Source: Lepidostoma basale
Lineage: Eukaryota > Arthropoda > Insecta > Trichoptera > Lepidostomatidae
NCBI GenBank assembly: GCA_022606425.2
Contig: JAHDVF020000933.1
Coordinates: 248,001-312,000 of the forward strand
DNA length: 64,000 nucleotides
Direction: 5' to 3'
The notes beneath the pieces were generated by a model. The model did not search any database. It saw only the letters and a program-made list of their open reading frames with translations, and was not told the origin of the DNA. This document shows, in pieces, positions 49,201-56,182 of the stretch (positions are counted from its first letter, which is position 1; every line of letters begins with the position of its first letter). Position numbers and translations under genes: made by a program.

Positions 49201-50048
49201 TGTACCCGATAAATTTTGATTATTATTAATGTTTTTTTTTTAATCAATGCTTAAATATATTATGGAGGAATATCTAAAATCTTAACCTTGTATTTATTAT
49301 ATTTATAAAGATATTGATAGATATTGATAGAAGCAACGTGTAGAAGATACCCATCACAGGGAAGGGAGGGTTAACCCCTTACTGCATGATTTTTTTTGAA
49401 TTTGTAAAAAAAATATATGTGTAAATGATGAAAAAAATACATATTTTTTTATTTTTCAAATAAATTATTTTTTCCTATATAAAATACAAAAAAATATTTC
49501 TAGGTCTTCCACTTTTTATCCCTAGATTTTACACAATATTATCCATAATTTTATGTAAAAGTGATCATTTTATTACTTACCTAATAAAAATGATAGTAAA
49601 CCAGTGTAATATAATTATTTATAGCGTTTTACAAACAAAAAAAATAACACTTTTGAATATCACGTTTGTACAGAAAATCATAAACCGACAGTTGGAAACA
49701 GTCGAACACACATCTAGTACAACCAGAGACATCTGGCAAGAAGTTTGACGACTAGTAACGCGGATCATAGATGAAACTTTAGCATTATTGCTAGAAGCAA
49801 GACATATTTTATTATTTTGTTGTTTTTTATGGTGAAAGATTATTTTGAATCATATATGAGCCAGTAGCGGGGGTTAATAATTTAATATTTTCATTTCAGG
49901 TTCGACAAATGTATTGTTTGAATTGTGTTTTGGTACATAATTTGACCGTTGTGTGCTTGCTAATAATTTAATATTTTTATTCCAGGTTCGACAAATGTGC
50001 AGACATTTCAAAGTGAATTGTTTTAAAATCAAATACCAAGAGAAGTGA
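25208..50048 (+). CDS. EPT1: Ethanolaminephosphotransferase 1 (EPT1/SELENOI family)
   Basis: Transfers phosphoethanolamine from CDP-ethanolamine to diacylglycerol, the last step of the Kennedy pathway to phosphatidylethanolamine, in ER/Golgi membranes (family knowledge). Exons: 25208-25261, 39929-39997, 41819-42014, 44108-44370, 45692-45849, 46609-46789, 48260-48436, 49986-50048. All are GT-AG and phase-consistent, giving 386 residues. The N-terminus [18 protein letters not shown] and [12 protein letters not shown] match EPT1 rather than choline-type enzymes. The CDP-alcohol phosphotransferase signature is complete: D110-G111, A114-R115, G124, D128, D132. Several hydrophobic segments (for example [26 protein letters not shown]) fit a multi-pass protein. 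The C-terminus ends ...[14 protein letters not shown] with TGA, without the selenocysteine tail of vertebrate SELENOI. Intron 1 is 14.7 kb and full of LINEs. A second acceptor at 49899 could change the C-terminus. Confidence 0.95.
25262..26320 (+). other. EPT1 intron 1, 5' portion: no feature seen
   Basis: AT-rich single-copy-looking sequence with no recognisable repeat, gene or RNA. The same holds for 27570-28220, 31040-31490, 32070-32600 and 33110-33470 within this intron. Confidence 0.5.
26325..27570 (-). mobile_element. LINE family A, longer copy, split by a nested LINE
   Basis: On the - strand it runs from [18 protein letters not shown] (27435 side) to a break, then resumes [20 protein letters not shown] ... 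[14 protein letters not shown], and ends in the CTAACTAACTAACC tail at 26325. The break is the family G insertion. Confidence 0.85.
26950..27387 (-). mobile_element. LINE family G nested in family A
   Basis: The - strand encodes [20 protein letters not shown] ... [12 protein letters not shown], followed by a GAA-rich tail (CTTCTTCTTCTT on +). It cuts the family A frame between LGCVF and FTRDG. AAAC occurs on both sides. Confidence 0.85.
28225..28315 (+). mobile_element. LINE family A relic
   Basis: Encodes [20 protein letters not shown] followed by RMCEKR, a family A signature. Confidence 0.6.
28346..28500 (-). repeat. Family P2 repeat arm
   Basis: CTGAAATCTCTTGATGG, the TAATAATTAAATAAAACGATG segment, then the motif read on the - strand as GATGCCAGCGAGCCTGGCGAAAC. 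It continues into a partial second copy of the motif at 28806-28872 (CGACAGCGACCGGTTTCG). Confidence 0.65.
29415..29495 (-). mobile_element. LINE family A 3' end
   Basis: AACAAACCATCACGCCGTTT ... GGACCGCCACACTACTC, the 3' terminal 80 bp only. Confidence 0.7.
29505..31035 (+). mobile_element. LINE family F with reverse transcriptase core, split by an insertion
   Basis: Encodes the RT aspartate block ([19 protein letters not shown]), then [17 protein letters not shown], then after frame breaks [20 protein letters not shown] and [19 protein letters not shown]. The frame breaks at 30290 and its end (ATGGAAGAGAATAATAGAAG ... AACCAATCCCAGGATTG) is found at 30984-31035. Decayed, RTE-like. Confidence 0.85.
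30291..30983 (-). mobile_element. Non-autonomous LINE-A derivative inserted in LINE family F
   Basis: Its 3' end, with a (CTAA)3 run, is at the left. AAAGAA lies at both junctions and joins the two halves of the host LINE in frame (QDRKE|WKR). Behind about 90 bp of family A 3' sequence comes a GC-rich block (30378-30465) with GGGAGATGCC and CGTCTCCCGCG forming a stem. Next is a short A/T microsatellite-like stretch, then CGGTGGATACGGGTAACATA-type repeats. The reverse transcriptase is absent. Confidence 0.6.
31498..31745. mobile_element. MITE with 36-bp inverted ends at a TTAA target
   Basis: AGGCGGGCCACACTGTTTGA... at the left and its near-perfect inverse (34 of 36) at the right. TTAA lies immediately outside both ends (31494-31497 and 31746-31749). 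No coding capacity. The TTAA target suggests the piggyBac superfamily. Confidence 0.75.
31985..32053 (+). mobile_element. LINE family A 3' end with (TTAG)3 tail
   Basis: TGGCAGTCCATTCTTTCTGC ... ACGGCGTGATGG then TTAGTTAGTTAG. Confidence 0.75.
32612..33105 (+). mobile_element. LINE family A fragment
   Basis: + strand tail [16 protein letters not shown] ... [17 protein letters not shown], one stop at TAG 32929-32931 in place of W, ending ACGGCGTGATGG. One of the best preserved copies. Confidence 0.85.
33475..33960 (-). mobile_element. LINE family A fragment
   Basis: - strand tail [20 protein letters not shown] ... [15 protein letters not shown], with a small deletion ([12 protein letters not shown]) compared with sister copies. 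Confidence 0.85.
34000..34830 (-). mobile_element. LINE family A, longer copy reaching the RT aspartates
   Basis: CTAACTAACTAACC tail at the left. On the - strand from the right: [20 protein letters not shown] (the RT aspartate block), [42 protein letters not shown]. Confidence 0.8.
34827..35030 (+). repeat. Dispersed repeat shared with 11975-12185
   Basis: Alignable along about 200 bp, including ACGAACTTCATTTCTATTGT and ATGTGCAGAAATGTT. Class unknown. Confidence 0.6.
35235..35860 (-). mobile_element. jockey/CR1-like LINE reverse transcriptase fragment
   Basis: - strand text [18 protein letters not shown], then [20 protein letters not shown], then [11 protein letters not shown]. The FADD block identifies an RT. 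Several frameshifts. Confidence 0.7.
35909..36157. mobile_element. hAT-like MITE copy 1, 249 bp
   Basis: Begins CAGTGGCGGTACTCCCATAG and ends with its inverse. The arms extend about 55 bp including AAGCCCGGCTTGCGTAAG. Same length and about 90 per cent alike to copy 2 at 61776-62024. Confidence 0.85.
36690..37360 (+). mobile_element. LINE family A, rearranged copy
   Basis: Two overlapping stretches of the family A tail ([12 protein letters not shown] is repeated in decayed form at about 36720 and 37000), then the 3' end ACGGATTGATGGTTAGTTAG. Confidence 0.7.
37365..37740. repeat. Family P3 inverted repeat
   Basis: TGTTTACTGGTTTTACTTGG at the left and GTAAAACCGTTAAACA at the right are inverted. 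The centre reads on the - strand TTTGAGAATGCCCTCGCAAG-GTGAAAC. A second copy is at 52403-52549. Confidence 0.6.
37755..38215 (+). mobile_element. LINE family G fragment
   Basis: Frameshifted + strand text [20 protein letters not shown], the counterpart of the nested copy at 26950-27387. Confidence 0.75.
38648..39765 (-). repeat. Family P1 dispersed repeat, copy B
   Basis: Inverted copy of 3060-3930: shares TATATACACTAGTACAT, ATTACCATATTCTGCTCC (reverse) and CTCGTTAAGAAATTTTATGA, with P1 arms at both ends. A LINE is inserted at 38924-39407. Confidence 0.7.
38924..39407 (+). mobile_element. LINE family C, 5'-truncated, with target duplication
   Basis: Encodes [20 protein letters not shown] ... 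[10 protein letters not shown] with two stops and ends in GAA repeats. Perfect 10-bp repeats ATTACTTAGT flank it (38914-38923 and 39408-39417). Confidence 0.85.
40030..40100 (+). mobile_element. LINE family A 3' end
   Basis: GTGTGGCGGTCCATCCTCTC ... AATGGTGTGATGATTAGTTAG, only the terminal 70 bp, 33 bp after EPT1 exon 2. Confidence 0.7.
40155..41130 (-). mobile_element. LINE family A copy split by an L2/CR1-like LINE
   Basis: CTAACTAACCATCACGCC at the left. The family text stops near 40418 and resumes at about 40811 with CCATATGTCCAAACCATCTC, then runs to about 41130. Confidence 0.75.
40419..40810 (+). mobile_element. L2/CR1/Rex-like LINE 3' end, nested
   Basis: Encodes [20 protein letters not shown] and [16 protein letters not shown], the widespread tail of L2/CR1-type LINEs, then a 3' end with GGCGCTTTATAAATTATCC and ATT repeats. 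Confidence 0.8.
41165..41230 (-). repeat. Hammerhead-like core motif
   Basis: On the - strand: CAACC-CTGATGA-AGCTC-TGGCG-GGAG-AAAAACCGGTTGG followed by AATAAA. It has an exact CUGAUGA, a stem II of GCTC/GGAG with a short loop, and an A-rich stretch where GAAA is expected. Confidence 0.5.
41235..41760 (-). mobile_element. LINE family A fragment
   Basis: CCAACCAACCATCACGCC at the left. The - strand tail reads [20 protein letters not shown] and [19 protein letters not shown]. It ends about 60 bp before EPT1 exon 3. Confidence 0.8.
42030..42838. mobile_element. Foldback element with ~130-bp inverted ends in EPT1 intron 3
   Basis: CTAGTTAAATACGCCGC... at 42031 and its inverse ending at about 42837. 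The arms contain AATGAAATGGCGGCATTCAA and TTTTTACCACTGCAACGC. The middle has no long ORF. It starts 16 bp after the exon 3 donor. Confidence 0.75.
42890..43545 (+). mobile_element. LINE fragments (family E/H-like tails)
   Basis: First part encodes [15 protein letters not shown] ... [20 protein letters not shown], akin to family E. A second tail with [12 protein letters not shown] and a [18 protein letters not shown] block follows from about 43280. Both are frameshifted. Confidence 0.65.
43680..43815 (-). repeat. Family P1 repeat arm
   Basis: CTGTTTTCTAGATGTTTTAT, then on the - strand TGATAATGCCTTAACAAGGC-CAAAC, with GAAAC changed to CAAAC. Confidence 0.6.
43820..44000 (+). mobile_element. 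LINE tail relic
   Basis: Frameshifted codons recalling ...RW..RIARDR..W...EEAY; ends with GAAGAAGTAGAAGATGAAG. It lies just before EPT1 exon 4. Confidence 0.4.
44728..45115 (+). mobile_element. LINE family C fragment
   Basis: Open frame 44714-45100: [40 protein letters not shown] ... [10 protein letters not shown], then ACAAAAAGAAG. The flanks ATTGTTGTG / ATTGTTATG may be a target duplication. Confidence 0.85.
45410..45660 (+). mobile_element. LINE family A internal relic
   Basis: [33 protein letters not shown] and [14 protein letters not shown] are the segment between the RT core and tail of family A. Confidence 0.65.
45983..46378 (+). repeat. 31-32 bp tandem repeat closed by an inverted half-unit, EPT1 intron 5
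   Basis: About twelve units of ATTGTCTTTCACACTTTTTT-GTTTGAAATGC, starting at 45983, 46016, 46046, 46077, 46108, 46139, 46171, 46203, 46234, 46266, 46298 and 46329. The last is followed by AAAAAAGTGTGAAAGACAAT, the inverse of a unit, so the right end can fold back. Confidence 0.9.
46440..46560 (-). mobile_element. LINE family A 3' end relic
   Basis: CTAACTAACTAACCATCATG then decayed family A sequence, 48 bp before EPT1 exon 6. Confidence 0.6.
46960..47045 (+). mobile_element. jockey/CR1-like RT relic
   Basis: Encodes [20 protein letters not shown], a well preserved RT motif in isolation. Confidence 0.7.
47083..47190 (+). repeat. Family P1 repeat arm
   Basis: CCTTAGAAAGGCGAAACATG, CTTCTAGAAAACAGACG and ATTTAATATAGAGTTTTA. 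Confidence 0.7.
47225..47565 (-). mobile_element. LINE tail relic
   Basis: The layout CCAGCTATTCTTCCATCTCT, AAGGATCCATTCTCTG..., ATATCTTCCACCTTGCAG parallels the antisense family E copies at 16620 and 57470. Confidence 0.5.
47589..48221 (-). mobile_element. mariner element, internally deleted, in EPT1 intron 6
   Basis: Inverted ends (C-SAGGTGTRTAAG-TTAAAT) flanked by TA at 47587-47588 and 48222-48223. The - strand keeps [20 protein letters not shown] and [13 protein letters not shown], the third acidic block. The N-terminal half is gone. It ends 38 bp before exon 7. Confidence 0.85.
48590..48815 (-). mobile_element. SINE-related repeat
   Basis: - strand copy of the SINE at 12385 with a degenerate B box (AGTTTGATTCCCGG), joined to the CAACAGGTTGTTTGAACC block also seen at 9925. 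Confidence 0.55.
48816..49895 (+). other. EPT1 intron 7: no gene seen
   Basis: AT-rich. The only signal is a block at 48816-48860 (GTATTGTTTGAATTGTG-TTTGGCACTTAATTTGACC) that recurs at 49910-49950 next to the duplicated acceptor. Confidence 0.4.
49900..49971 (+). other. EPT1: Alternative EPT1 terminal exon start (duplicated 3' splice site)
   Basis: TTTAATATTTTCATTTCAG|GTTCGACAAATGT at 49899 is nearly identical to TTTAATATTTTTATTCCAG|GTTCGACAAATGT at 49985, 86 bp downstream. Splicing exon 7 to the first site gives VRQM then [19 protein letters not shown] and stop TAA at 49969. The second gives [20 protein letters not shown], which resembles known EPT1. The second is the canonical choice. Confidence 0.5.
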
Positions 50049-50294
50049 ATGTTGACCGGATTATGCTTGTGGCGTTTCATCGTGTTGTGAAGAGTAGAAG
50101 CTAGTTTTAACTATTTATTAATTCCAATTGTAAAAGACATTTTTTTTTATTATCAGTGTATGCATTTTTGTGTTAATTTTAATTATGTATTTGACTTATT
50201 TTTCCGACAAACTCTCGAATCAATTAAAAAATTTATAATCATCTTTATCAGCGGCTTGCATTCTATATAAGCTATTAAAATTATTATATTGTGT

Positions 50295-50850
50295 CCTTAG
50301 GAAATATTAATACGAATGAAAATGACTGTTTTTTTTAGATGTTTTATTATATTTTAAGTGAATGACACGTTTCTACTGTCTGAAGCATTATCAAATGTGG
50401 CCTCATTTGATAATGCCTTAGACAGTTGAAACATTCAACCAAGGGACTACTAAGAACATCAGAGATGTAGGTCCTAAGATCAATTACTGGAAAAACTCTC
50501 CGAGATCGTATCCGCAACGTAGACATAAGAAAAACTTGCGAAATAGAGGATATCGTTCAGTGGAGTAGATCCAGAATAAGATACTGGAGGGACCATGTAG
50601 CCCGAATGGATGGTGACAGACTCGCATATACAGCCGCTTATGAAATCCCCTCCGGACACCGCCCACCTGGAAGACCGCCTAAGAGATGGAGGGTAGCTGG
50701 ATCTCATCATCCGACGAGACATGATTCCTGTGTCACAGATCGTCAGATCTATTAAAAGAAGAAGAAGAAGTTGAAACATGTCACTCACATATAATATAAT
50801 CAAACTTCTAGAAAACAGACATTTTCATTCATATTAATTATTTGGTTTTA
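50295..50850. repeat. Family P1 repeat arms, inverted pair with a LINE inside
   Basis: A - arm (TGTTTCTACTGTCTGAAGC) and a + arm (TTTGATAATGCCTTAGACAG-TTGAAACAT) face each other. The + arm continues after the LINE as TTGAAACATGTCACTCAC and CTTCTAGAAAACAGAC. Confidence 0.65.
50435..50770 (+). mobile_element. LINE family H, 5'-truncated, 9-bp target duplication
   Basis: + strand text LRDRIRNVDIRKTCEIEDIV, RYWRDHVARMDGDRLAYTA and [14 protein letters not shown], then a GAA-rich tail. TTGAAACAT flanks it at 50426-50434 and 50771-50779. It lies about 390 bp after the EPT1 stop. Confidence 0.8.
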
Positions 50851-50919
50851 ATACCAATGTAGTGCATTACCACACACCACATGTAAGCATGTTCTTATGA
50901 CAATAGCCAACATACAATA

Positions 50920-51954
50920 CACTCCCGATTTCCCGGAATGGATGGTGAAAAAATATCCCGTATAATCGATTTCCCGGTCAATCCGAAAACGTGAAAAAAA
51001 TATAAACAAAGAGAAATTTAAAACAGCGCTTATGTTTAACCCTTAAAGGCCGGCAAGAATTTGAAACATCGGAACACTCTTGTAAACAATTAAATTACAC
51101 TTCACACAAAATACATAAAAATATCAAATAAATTTTATTTTGTAGTCAAATGTTTTACGTTTTTTATCTTATAAAAATAATCAGACTTTTTTTGTTTCAT
51201 GATGAGTTTAAGAAAATAAATAAAAATATATTACATTGAAAATGTTGTTTATAAATGAAACCAAAACATCGCGTCGTTGATAACTAATAATGATATAAGA
51301 GTTACCCTAAGTAAACACACACTCAAAATCAAAGATTCCGACACAGTACGAGGAACCATAACTTCATATCTCAGCGGTTATGCAACTGTGTGTGTGATGA
51401 TTGGCCGCGAACCGTGATCCGTATGGGACACGCAATACAAAAATATTTAATTAAATTAAATCTTTGCACAAAAAGGATGAAAGTTTAACTCTTAATCACA
51501 GAGAATACATAATAGTATATAATGCACATTTTTACTTTTGGTCTGTCGTAGTAAATTTATGGGATATTACACGTTAAACACGGAGAATATACGCGGACTG
51601 CTATTGTAGTCAGCCGGACTATAAGGGTTAAAGTGTGTCAACCATCCAGAAGACGCATTGAAATCACTTTGTAATTTCAATTCATTGAAAAAGTGTTTAA
51701 TTAACGGTAATATTTTATGAGTATGAACTAAGCTGCGGGTGCTTTATTGCAAACTCGAAACTTTATGACACGACTATAGAGCCACAAACGTATGTTGGCA
51801 GTGGCACAAATGTGAACTAAATTCTAATGTCTTTGGGACAGATTTGAGTTTTTGTTTGCATTATAAGTACTATTGTGAAATATTTTTTCAATGACTCAAA
51901 AGTGTCCCGGATAATCCGCTTCCCGGTTAATCCGACCCCGGAAAATCGGGAGTG
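50920..51954. mobile_element. pogo/Tigger-like element, non-coding
   Basis: Inverted ends CACTCCCGATTTYCCGG flanked by TA (50918-50919 and 51955-51956). Further subterminal CCCGGT(C/T)AATCCGA blocks lie at both ends. The interior has no transposase frame. Confidence 0.75.
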
Positions 51955-52319
51955 TACTGTGTAAGTTATAATGGTAGTAACTAATAATTTGACTGTTTAT
52001 AATTTGCTTAATATGAATATTTAACCAATTACCCCCTCCCATTGACTCAAACAAGTTTTCTATGTTCCCCCTCTCCTGTGTTTTAGTTAAGACTTGTTTT
52101 ATATTGATAACAAAATTATAAATGTGTATAATTTTATCAACTTAATTGAAAACCAAATATTTTGTATTAACTTAATGTATTGTAATTATTATATGTAAAT
52201 AAGATAAACGTAAAAATTCTGATCTGTTTCAAAATATTTTGATGCTGAATTCGAAAAAACCGTGTGTAATTTTATAATATTGATTTTCAAAATTTCCAGA
52301 CCTTTTGCATTTAAGATTA

Positions 52320-52935
52320 TTAGTATTCAATACCATCTATGAATGTATAGTCAAAGCTTGCATATTGAGATTGAGGTATTAGTTTTATAAAACTCCATTA
52401 TTAATTTATAATAGTAAACACGATTGTTTAGTGGTTTTACTTTGATTTAATTTATATTAATTGTGACAAATTTGTTTCGCCTTGCGACGGCATTCTCAAA
52501 CTCGAAAGTAAGTAAAACCATTAAACAATCGTGTTTACTATTATAAATTAAAGCTTGTATACATTAAAACTTACCACTCTAGCGCCATCTATCAAACAAA
52601 TTGATTACTAGTGACATGTTTAATACCATCTATGAATGTGGACTCAAAGCTTAAATTAAACCTTATTATTCTGACGCCATCTATCAATCAATAAAGTGGT
52701 TTAGTTTGATTACTGGCGATATATTTTTAATGCCATCTATGAATGTATAATCAAAACTTGCATACATTAAATATTACCACTGGCGCCATCTATCAATCGA
52801 TAAAGTTATTTAAAGGCCAACAGCCAAAGCTTTGATACATTAAATTTACCACTCTGGCCCTATCTATCAATCAAAAAGTAGTTTAACTTGATTACTACTG
52901 ATATGAGTCCACATTCATAGATACCATCTATGAAT
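52320..52935 (+). repeat. CATCTAT tandem repeat, ~100-130 bp period
   Basis: Alternating ACCATCTATGAATGTATAGT and GCGCCATCTATCAATCGATA blocks with CAAAGCTTGCATACATTAAA between them, about five diverged units. Two further units lie at 53395-53530 beyond an unrelated 450-bp stretch. Confidence 0.8.
52403..52549. repeat. Family P3 hairpin
   Basis: 38-bp arms (TTATAATAGTAAACACGATT...) are inverted around a 75-bp centre that on the - strand reads TTTGAGAATGCCGTCGCAAG-GCGAAAC. Confidence 0.7.
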
Positions 52936-53139
52936 GTGGATGAACCACTTGTATATCACCAGTATTTGTCTACAGATATTGGTAACACTCAAGAAAAACC
53001 TAAAACTGGTCCAAGTTTAAAAAGCATAAAAATTGGAGAAGTATTCTCCTGGCGTTGTCTAGCAAATGTAGCCTTTCACATTGCATTAATAAAGATTTTC
53101 TGCTTAATGCTTACACCTATTCTTAATAGATGGCGCTAG
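52930..53139 (+). other. Unrecognised 69-codon ORF inside the CATCTAT repeat
   Basis: MNVDEPLVYHQYLSTDIGNT ... SLKSIKIGEVFSWRCLANVA, ending in a hydrophobic stretch (FHIALIKIFCLMLTPIL). It starts in a repeat unit (ACCATCTATGAATG) and stops at another (AGATGGCGCTAG). The interior is not repeat-like, so it may be a captured fragment. No family recognised and no evidence of expression. Confidence 0.2.
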
Positions 53140-53539
53140 TGTAGATTGAACTAAAAAAATGTGAAGTGTGGTGCAACATAGTTGCATATATACAACTTCC
53201 AAAAATTTGTCAGACGTGGTGGTCGTTAGAAGGGAGAATGGGGAATGTTGTTAACATAAAGCGATCGCTTAACCCAACCAATGACAGGTCATAAGTCCTG
53301 TAAACGCCTCGACCACCATATTCTGTTTCCAAAAAACAATTTACATCCTCGTCTCTATTGAGATACAATCAATCCTTAAAGCCATTAAAATGTACTTCTT
53401 TGGCGCCATCTATCAATTGATAAAGTGTATTAACTGGCGATGTATTTTTAATGCCATCTATGAATGTATAGTCAAAGCTTGTGTACATTAAAATTTACTA
53501 CTCTGGCGCCATCTATCAATCGATAAAGTGGTTAAGAAA

Positions 53540-53990
53540 ATACTGGTATGTATTTTCTTATTGTGTTTTTCGATAGGCATCAATATTTTTAAAATAGATC
53601 AGAATTAGGTAACATTAACCTTGCGTAGCTTAGTAATATGTGTAGCTTGAAGAGATGTTATTCATCCAAGCAGCTTACGCGTTGCGAATTTTGTACAAAA
53701 AATAATAATTATTTTTGGAATTATTAACGTTTATAGTTAGTTAATGAAAATCGATATAATTTTGTATGATACAAAAATTTCCGCTTGGATATTTTGTATT
53801 AACCATTGTGTGCCTGTTTTAATGTAAAAATACATACCATTTTCTTGTATAAATTATTTTATTCAAAATGTACCAAAATTTAGTATTAATATTTTTTAAT
53901 TAATTTTAATCTATGATTTTTTTTCTTTATTGGAATATTGAAAAGCCCACTATGAGATATCAAAATGAAATGATATAAAAATTAATGTAT
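53540..53990 (+). other. AT-rich stretch, nothing recognised
   Basis: No ORF, repeat family or RNA seen. The same holds for 54670-55340, apart from a weak P1 end near 55350. Confidence 0.4.
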
Positions 53991-54185
53991 TAAGAATAAT
54001 TATTTATTGTTTCTTGAACAATGATGTAAAACTCCATATCAAATAATTAATAGGAATGAAAACATCTGTTTTCTAGAAGAAGAAAGAAGAAAGCATAATC
54101 AAATCTCAAAACATCTTAAACGTGTCATTCCCATAAATTATAGCAACACTTCTAGAAAACGGATTTTTTCATTTACATTAATTAT
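53990..54185 (-). repeat. Family P1 repeat arms, rearranged
   Basis: TTATTGTTTCTTGAACAATG, ACTCCATATCAAATAATTAA, CTGTTTTCTAGAAGAAG, then inverse CTTCTAGAAAACGGA. Confidence 0.6.
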
Positions 54186-54260
54186 TAAAAATAGAATCAG
54201 AATTCCAGATTTAAACTTCCATTATAGAATTCTGTGATAAAAAAATTAAGGTGAATTTGT

Positions 54261-54660
54261 TTATAAAGTGAAAAATCTTTTTTTATATTTGCAAATCAAT
54301 TTCATTGCCTTCAAATTACTCCGTGTCCGACACAATGCACTTATGCCACCTTTTTTTCCAATCTTCAAAACAGTCAAAGAAGTGTTTTCCGAGATGGCCT
54401 TCAATACTTTTTTCGATTCAGCTTTTATCTCTTCAATTGAGTCGAAACGGTGCCCCATAGCGATCTTTTGAGTTTTTTAAACAGGTAAAAATCACACGGT
54501 GCTTAATCAGGTGAATACGGTGGTTGTGGGACAATATGATTTGAGTTTTTTGGAAATGTTCTCATAGAACCAATGCATTGTGGGACAGTGCATTATCATG
54601 GTGCAAATACCAAGAATTGTATGAACATAATTTTGGCCACTCGAGGCAAATAAATTCATG
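54261..54660 (-). mobile_element. mariner transposase relic
   Basis: The - strand has GHRFDSIEEIKAESKKVLKA, the helical segment after the third acidic residue of many mariners. Upstream, the block around 54600 reads as a broken HHDNA motif. No inverted ends located. Confidence 0.6.
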
Positions 54661-55413
54661 CAAGCGAAAAAAATATGTTTGCTTGTATTTTAACACTAAA
54701 CTGATGAATTAGAAAGATGTCAAATGACATTCGACACAGTCGATATTGACTGGAATAAAGTCGATGTCGAATGTAATTCGACATAGGACCAGAAAGGGTT
54801 AAGTTTAGTTTTTTATTTTAAGTTAATGCATACTTTATCGAAATTTAATGCTTTGTAACATATATACAAAAACAATCTTAATATCAACTTGTTCACAATT
54901 ATGTTTAAGTATTTTTTTTCCATTGTGATATTTCTTTCGTAGCGTCTAATAATTGCGTTAATTTTTTAATAAACATTGAAAATAATTACACTTAAGATAC
55001 GATTATCAAATTGACTTAGAATGTAACGTAGATCAAGCACTTTCCGAAAATACAATTAATTATAAAAAATGTTTTTCCAAAATTATGATTCCGAATGATT
55101 CTTTTTTTGTTTTAAGAATATTTTAATGAAATTGTCATCTAGTCTTTATTAATTTATATTACTTTTATTAAACGCATCCATTAACTGTTTTCTATTTCAA
55201 AATGGCTATCTATTTTTATTTTTACCCTTTTAATTATGCAGTGTAGTTTAGATCTGTTACTTAACTAATAATTTGAATCAAAATAAGAAATTGGCCTATC
55301 TCATCATAGGATTTTATTTTCCTTGTGTGATTATAATGTTAAAATTTATAATTTATTGTTTCTTGAAAAATGATGTAAAACTCCATATTAAATTATTCAA
55401 CAATATGTTTTAA

Positions 55414-55984
55414 CCCTTACCACTCCTTTGTCGAATGCCAGCCGACATGGCTATATGTATGCTACAACTCAGTTGTCGCCTGGCGACCGACAAGATATGA
55501 CTTACGCGCGCGGTGTTGACACGTGTCGTTGTTTCTTGTGATTATTCGTTAAAAAAACATTTCATTTCACGTTTTAATAAGATTTTGACTGTTTTCCGTT
55601 TTTATTTTACTATAAAATAATCCTTGCAAATTCACATAACCTAAAATGGCGGGAACTTCGCGTGATACGTCATGCAGAGGAGCGATTAGAGTACAAGCCC
55701 CACTTCATTGCAAAACTGGACGAAGGTTCTAAAGACTGTACTGTGTGCAGTAACAGAAAGATTCCAGGGGGAAGACGGGAAACAGGGATTGTTTTAAAAA
55801 GTACCATACTATGCAAAACGTAGTCCATAATGTTTTTTGTAAATTGTTTTTTATTTGAAGAATAAATCATTACAAATGAATTTTTAACGATTTTTTTTGT
55901 AAGTACCTAAATAAAAATATTTTGACATTATTTAAATTAGAGTTGGCTGACAAACAATATCAAAAAATAATGGAGTGGTAAGGG
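55414..55984 (+). mobile_element. piggyBac-type MITE retaining a cysteine-rich C-terminus, inside a P1 repeat
   Basis: Perfect 13-bp ends CCCTTACCACTCC / GGAGTGGTAAGGG flanked by TTAA (55410-55413 and 55985-55988). Near the right a frame reads LEYKPHFIAKLDEGSKDCTV, then CSNRKIPGGRRETGIV, the beginning of a piggyBac C-terminal cysteine domain. Family P1 sequence lies on either side (55350-55409 and 55989-56065). Confidence 0.85.
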
Positions 55985-56182
55985 TTAAAGAAAGTTCCAT
56001 TATATTTTATGGAAATGACATGTTTTACCTTTTCAAAGCAATATCAAATGAAAGGCGGAACATGTCTTTCCAATTTGAATTTAAAATACTGTTAAAATAA
56101 TCATGGAATTCCACGGTGTTATCACATTTAGTTCAATCATGAAGATAACTTTGATCAATATTGCCAGTTAAATAATTCTAAT

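Noticed and set aside
53220..53340. GC-richer stretch with ATCGATCG-like words near 53260 as a promoter
   Set aside because: No initiator, TATA box or following gene; nothing supports a promoter.
55646..55732. Short ORF MAGTSRDTSCRG in the piggyBac MITE
   Set aside because: The family-like residues (DCTV, CSNRKIPGG) are in a different frame; this ORF is incidental.
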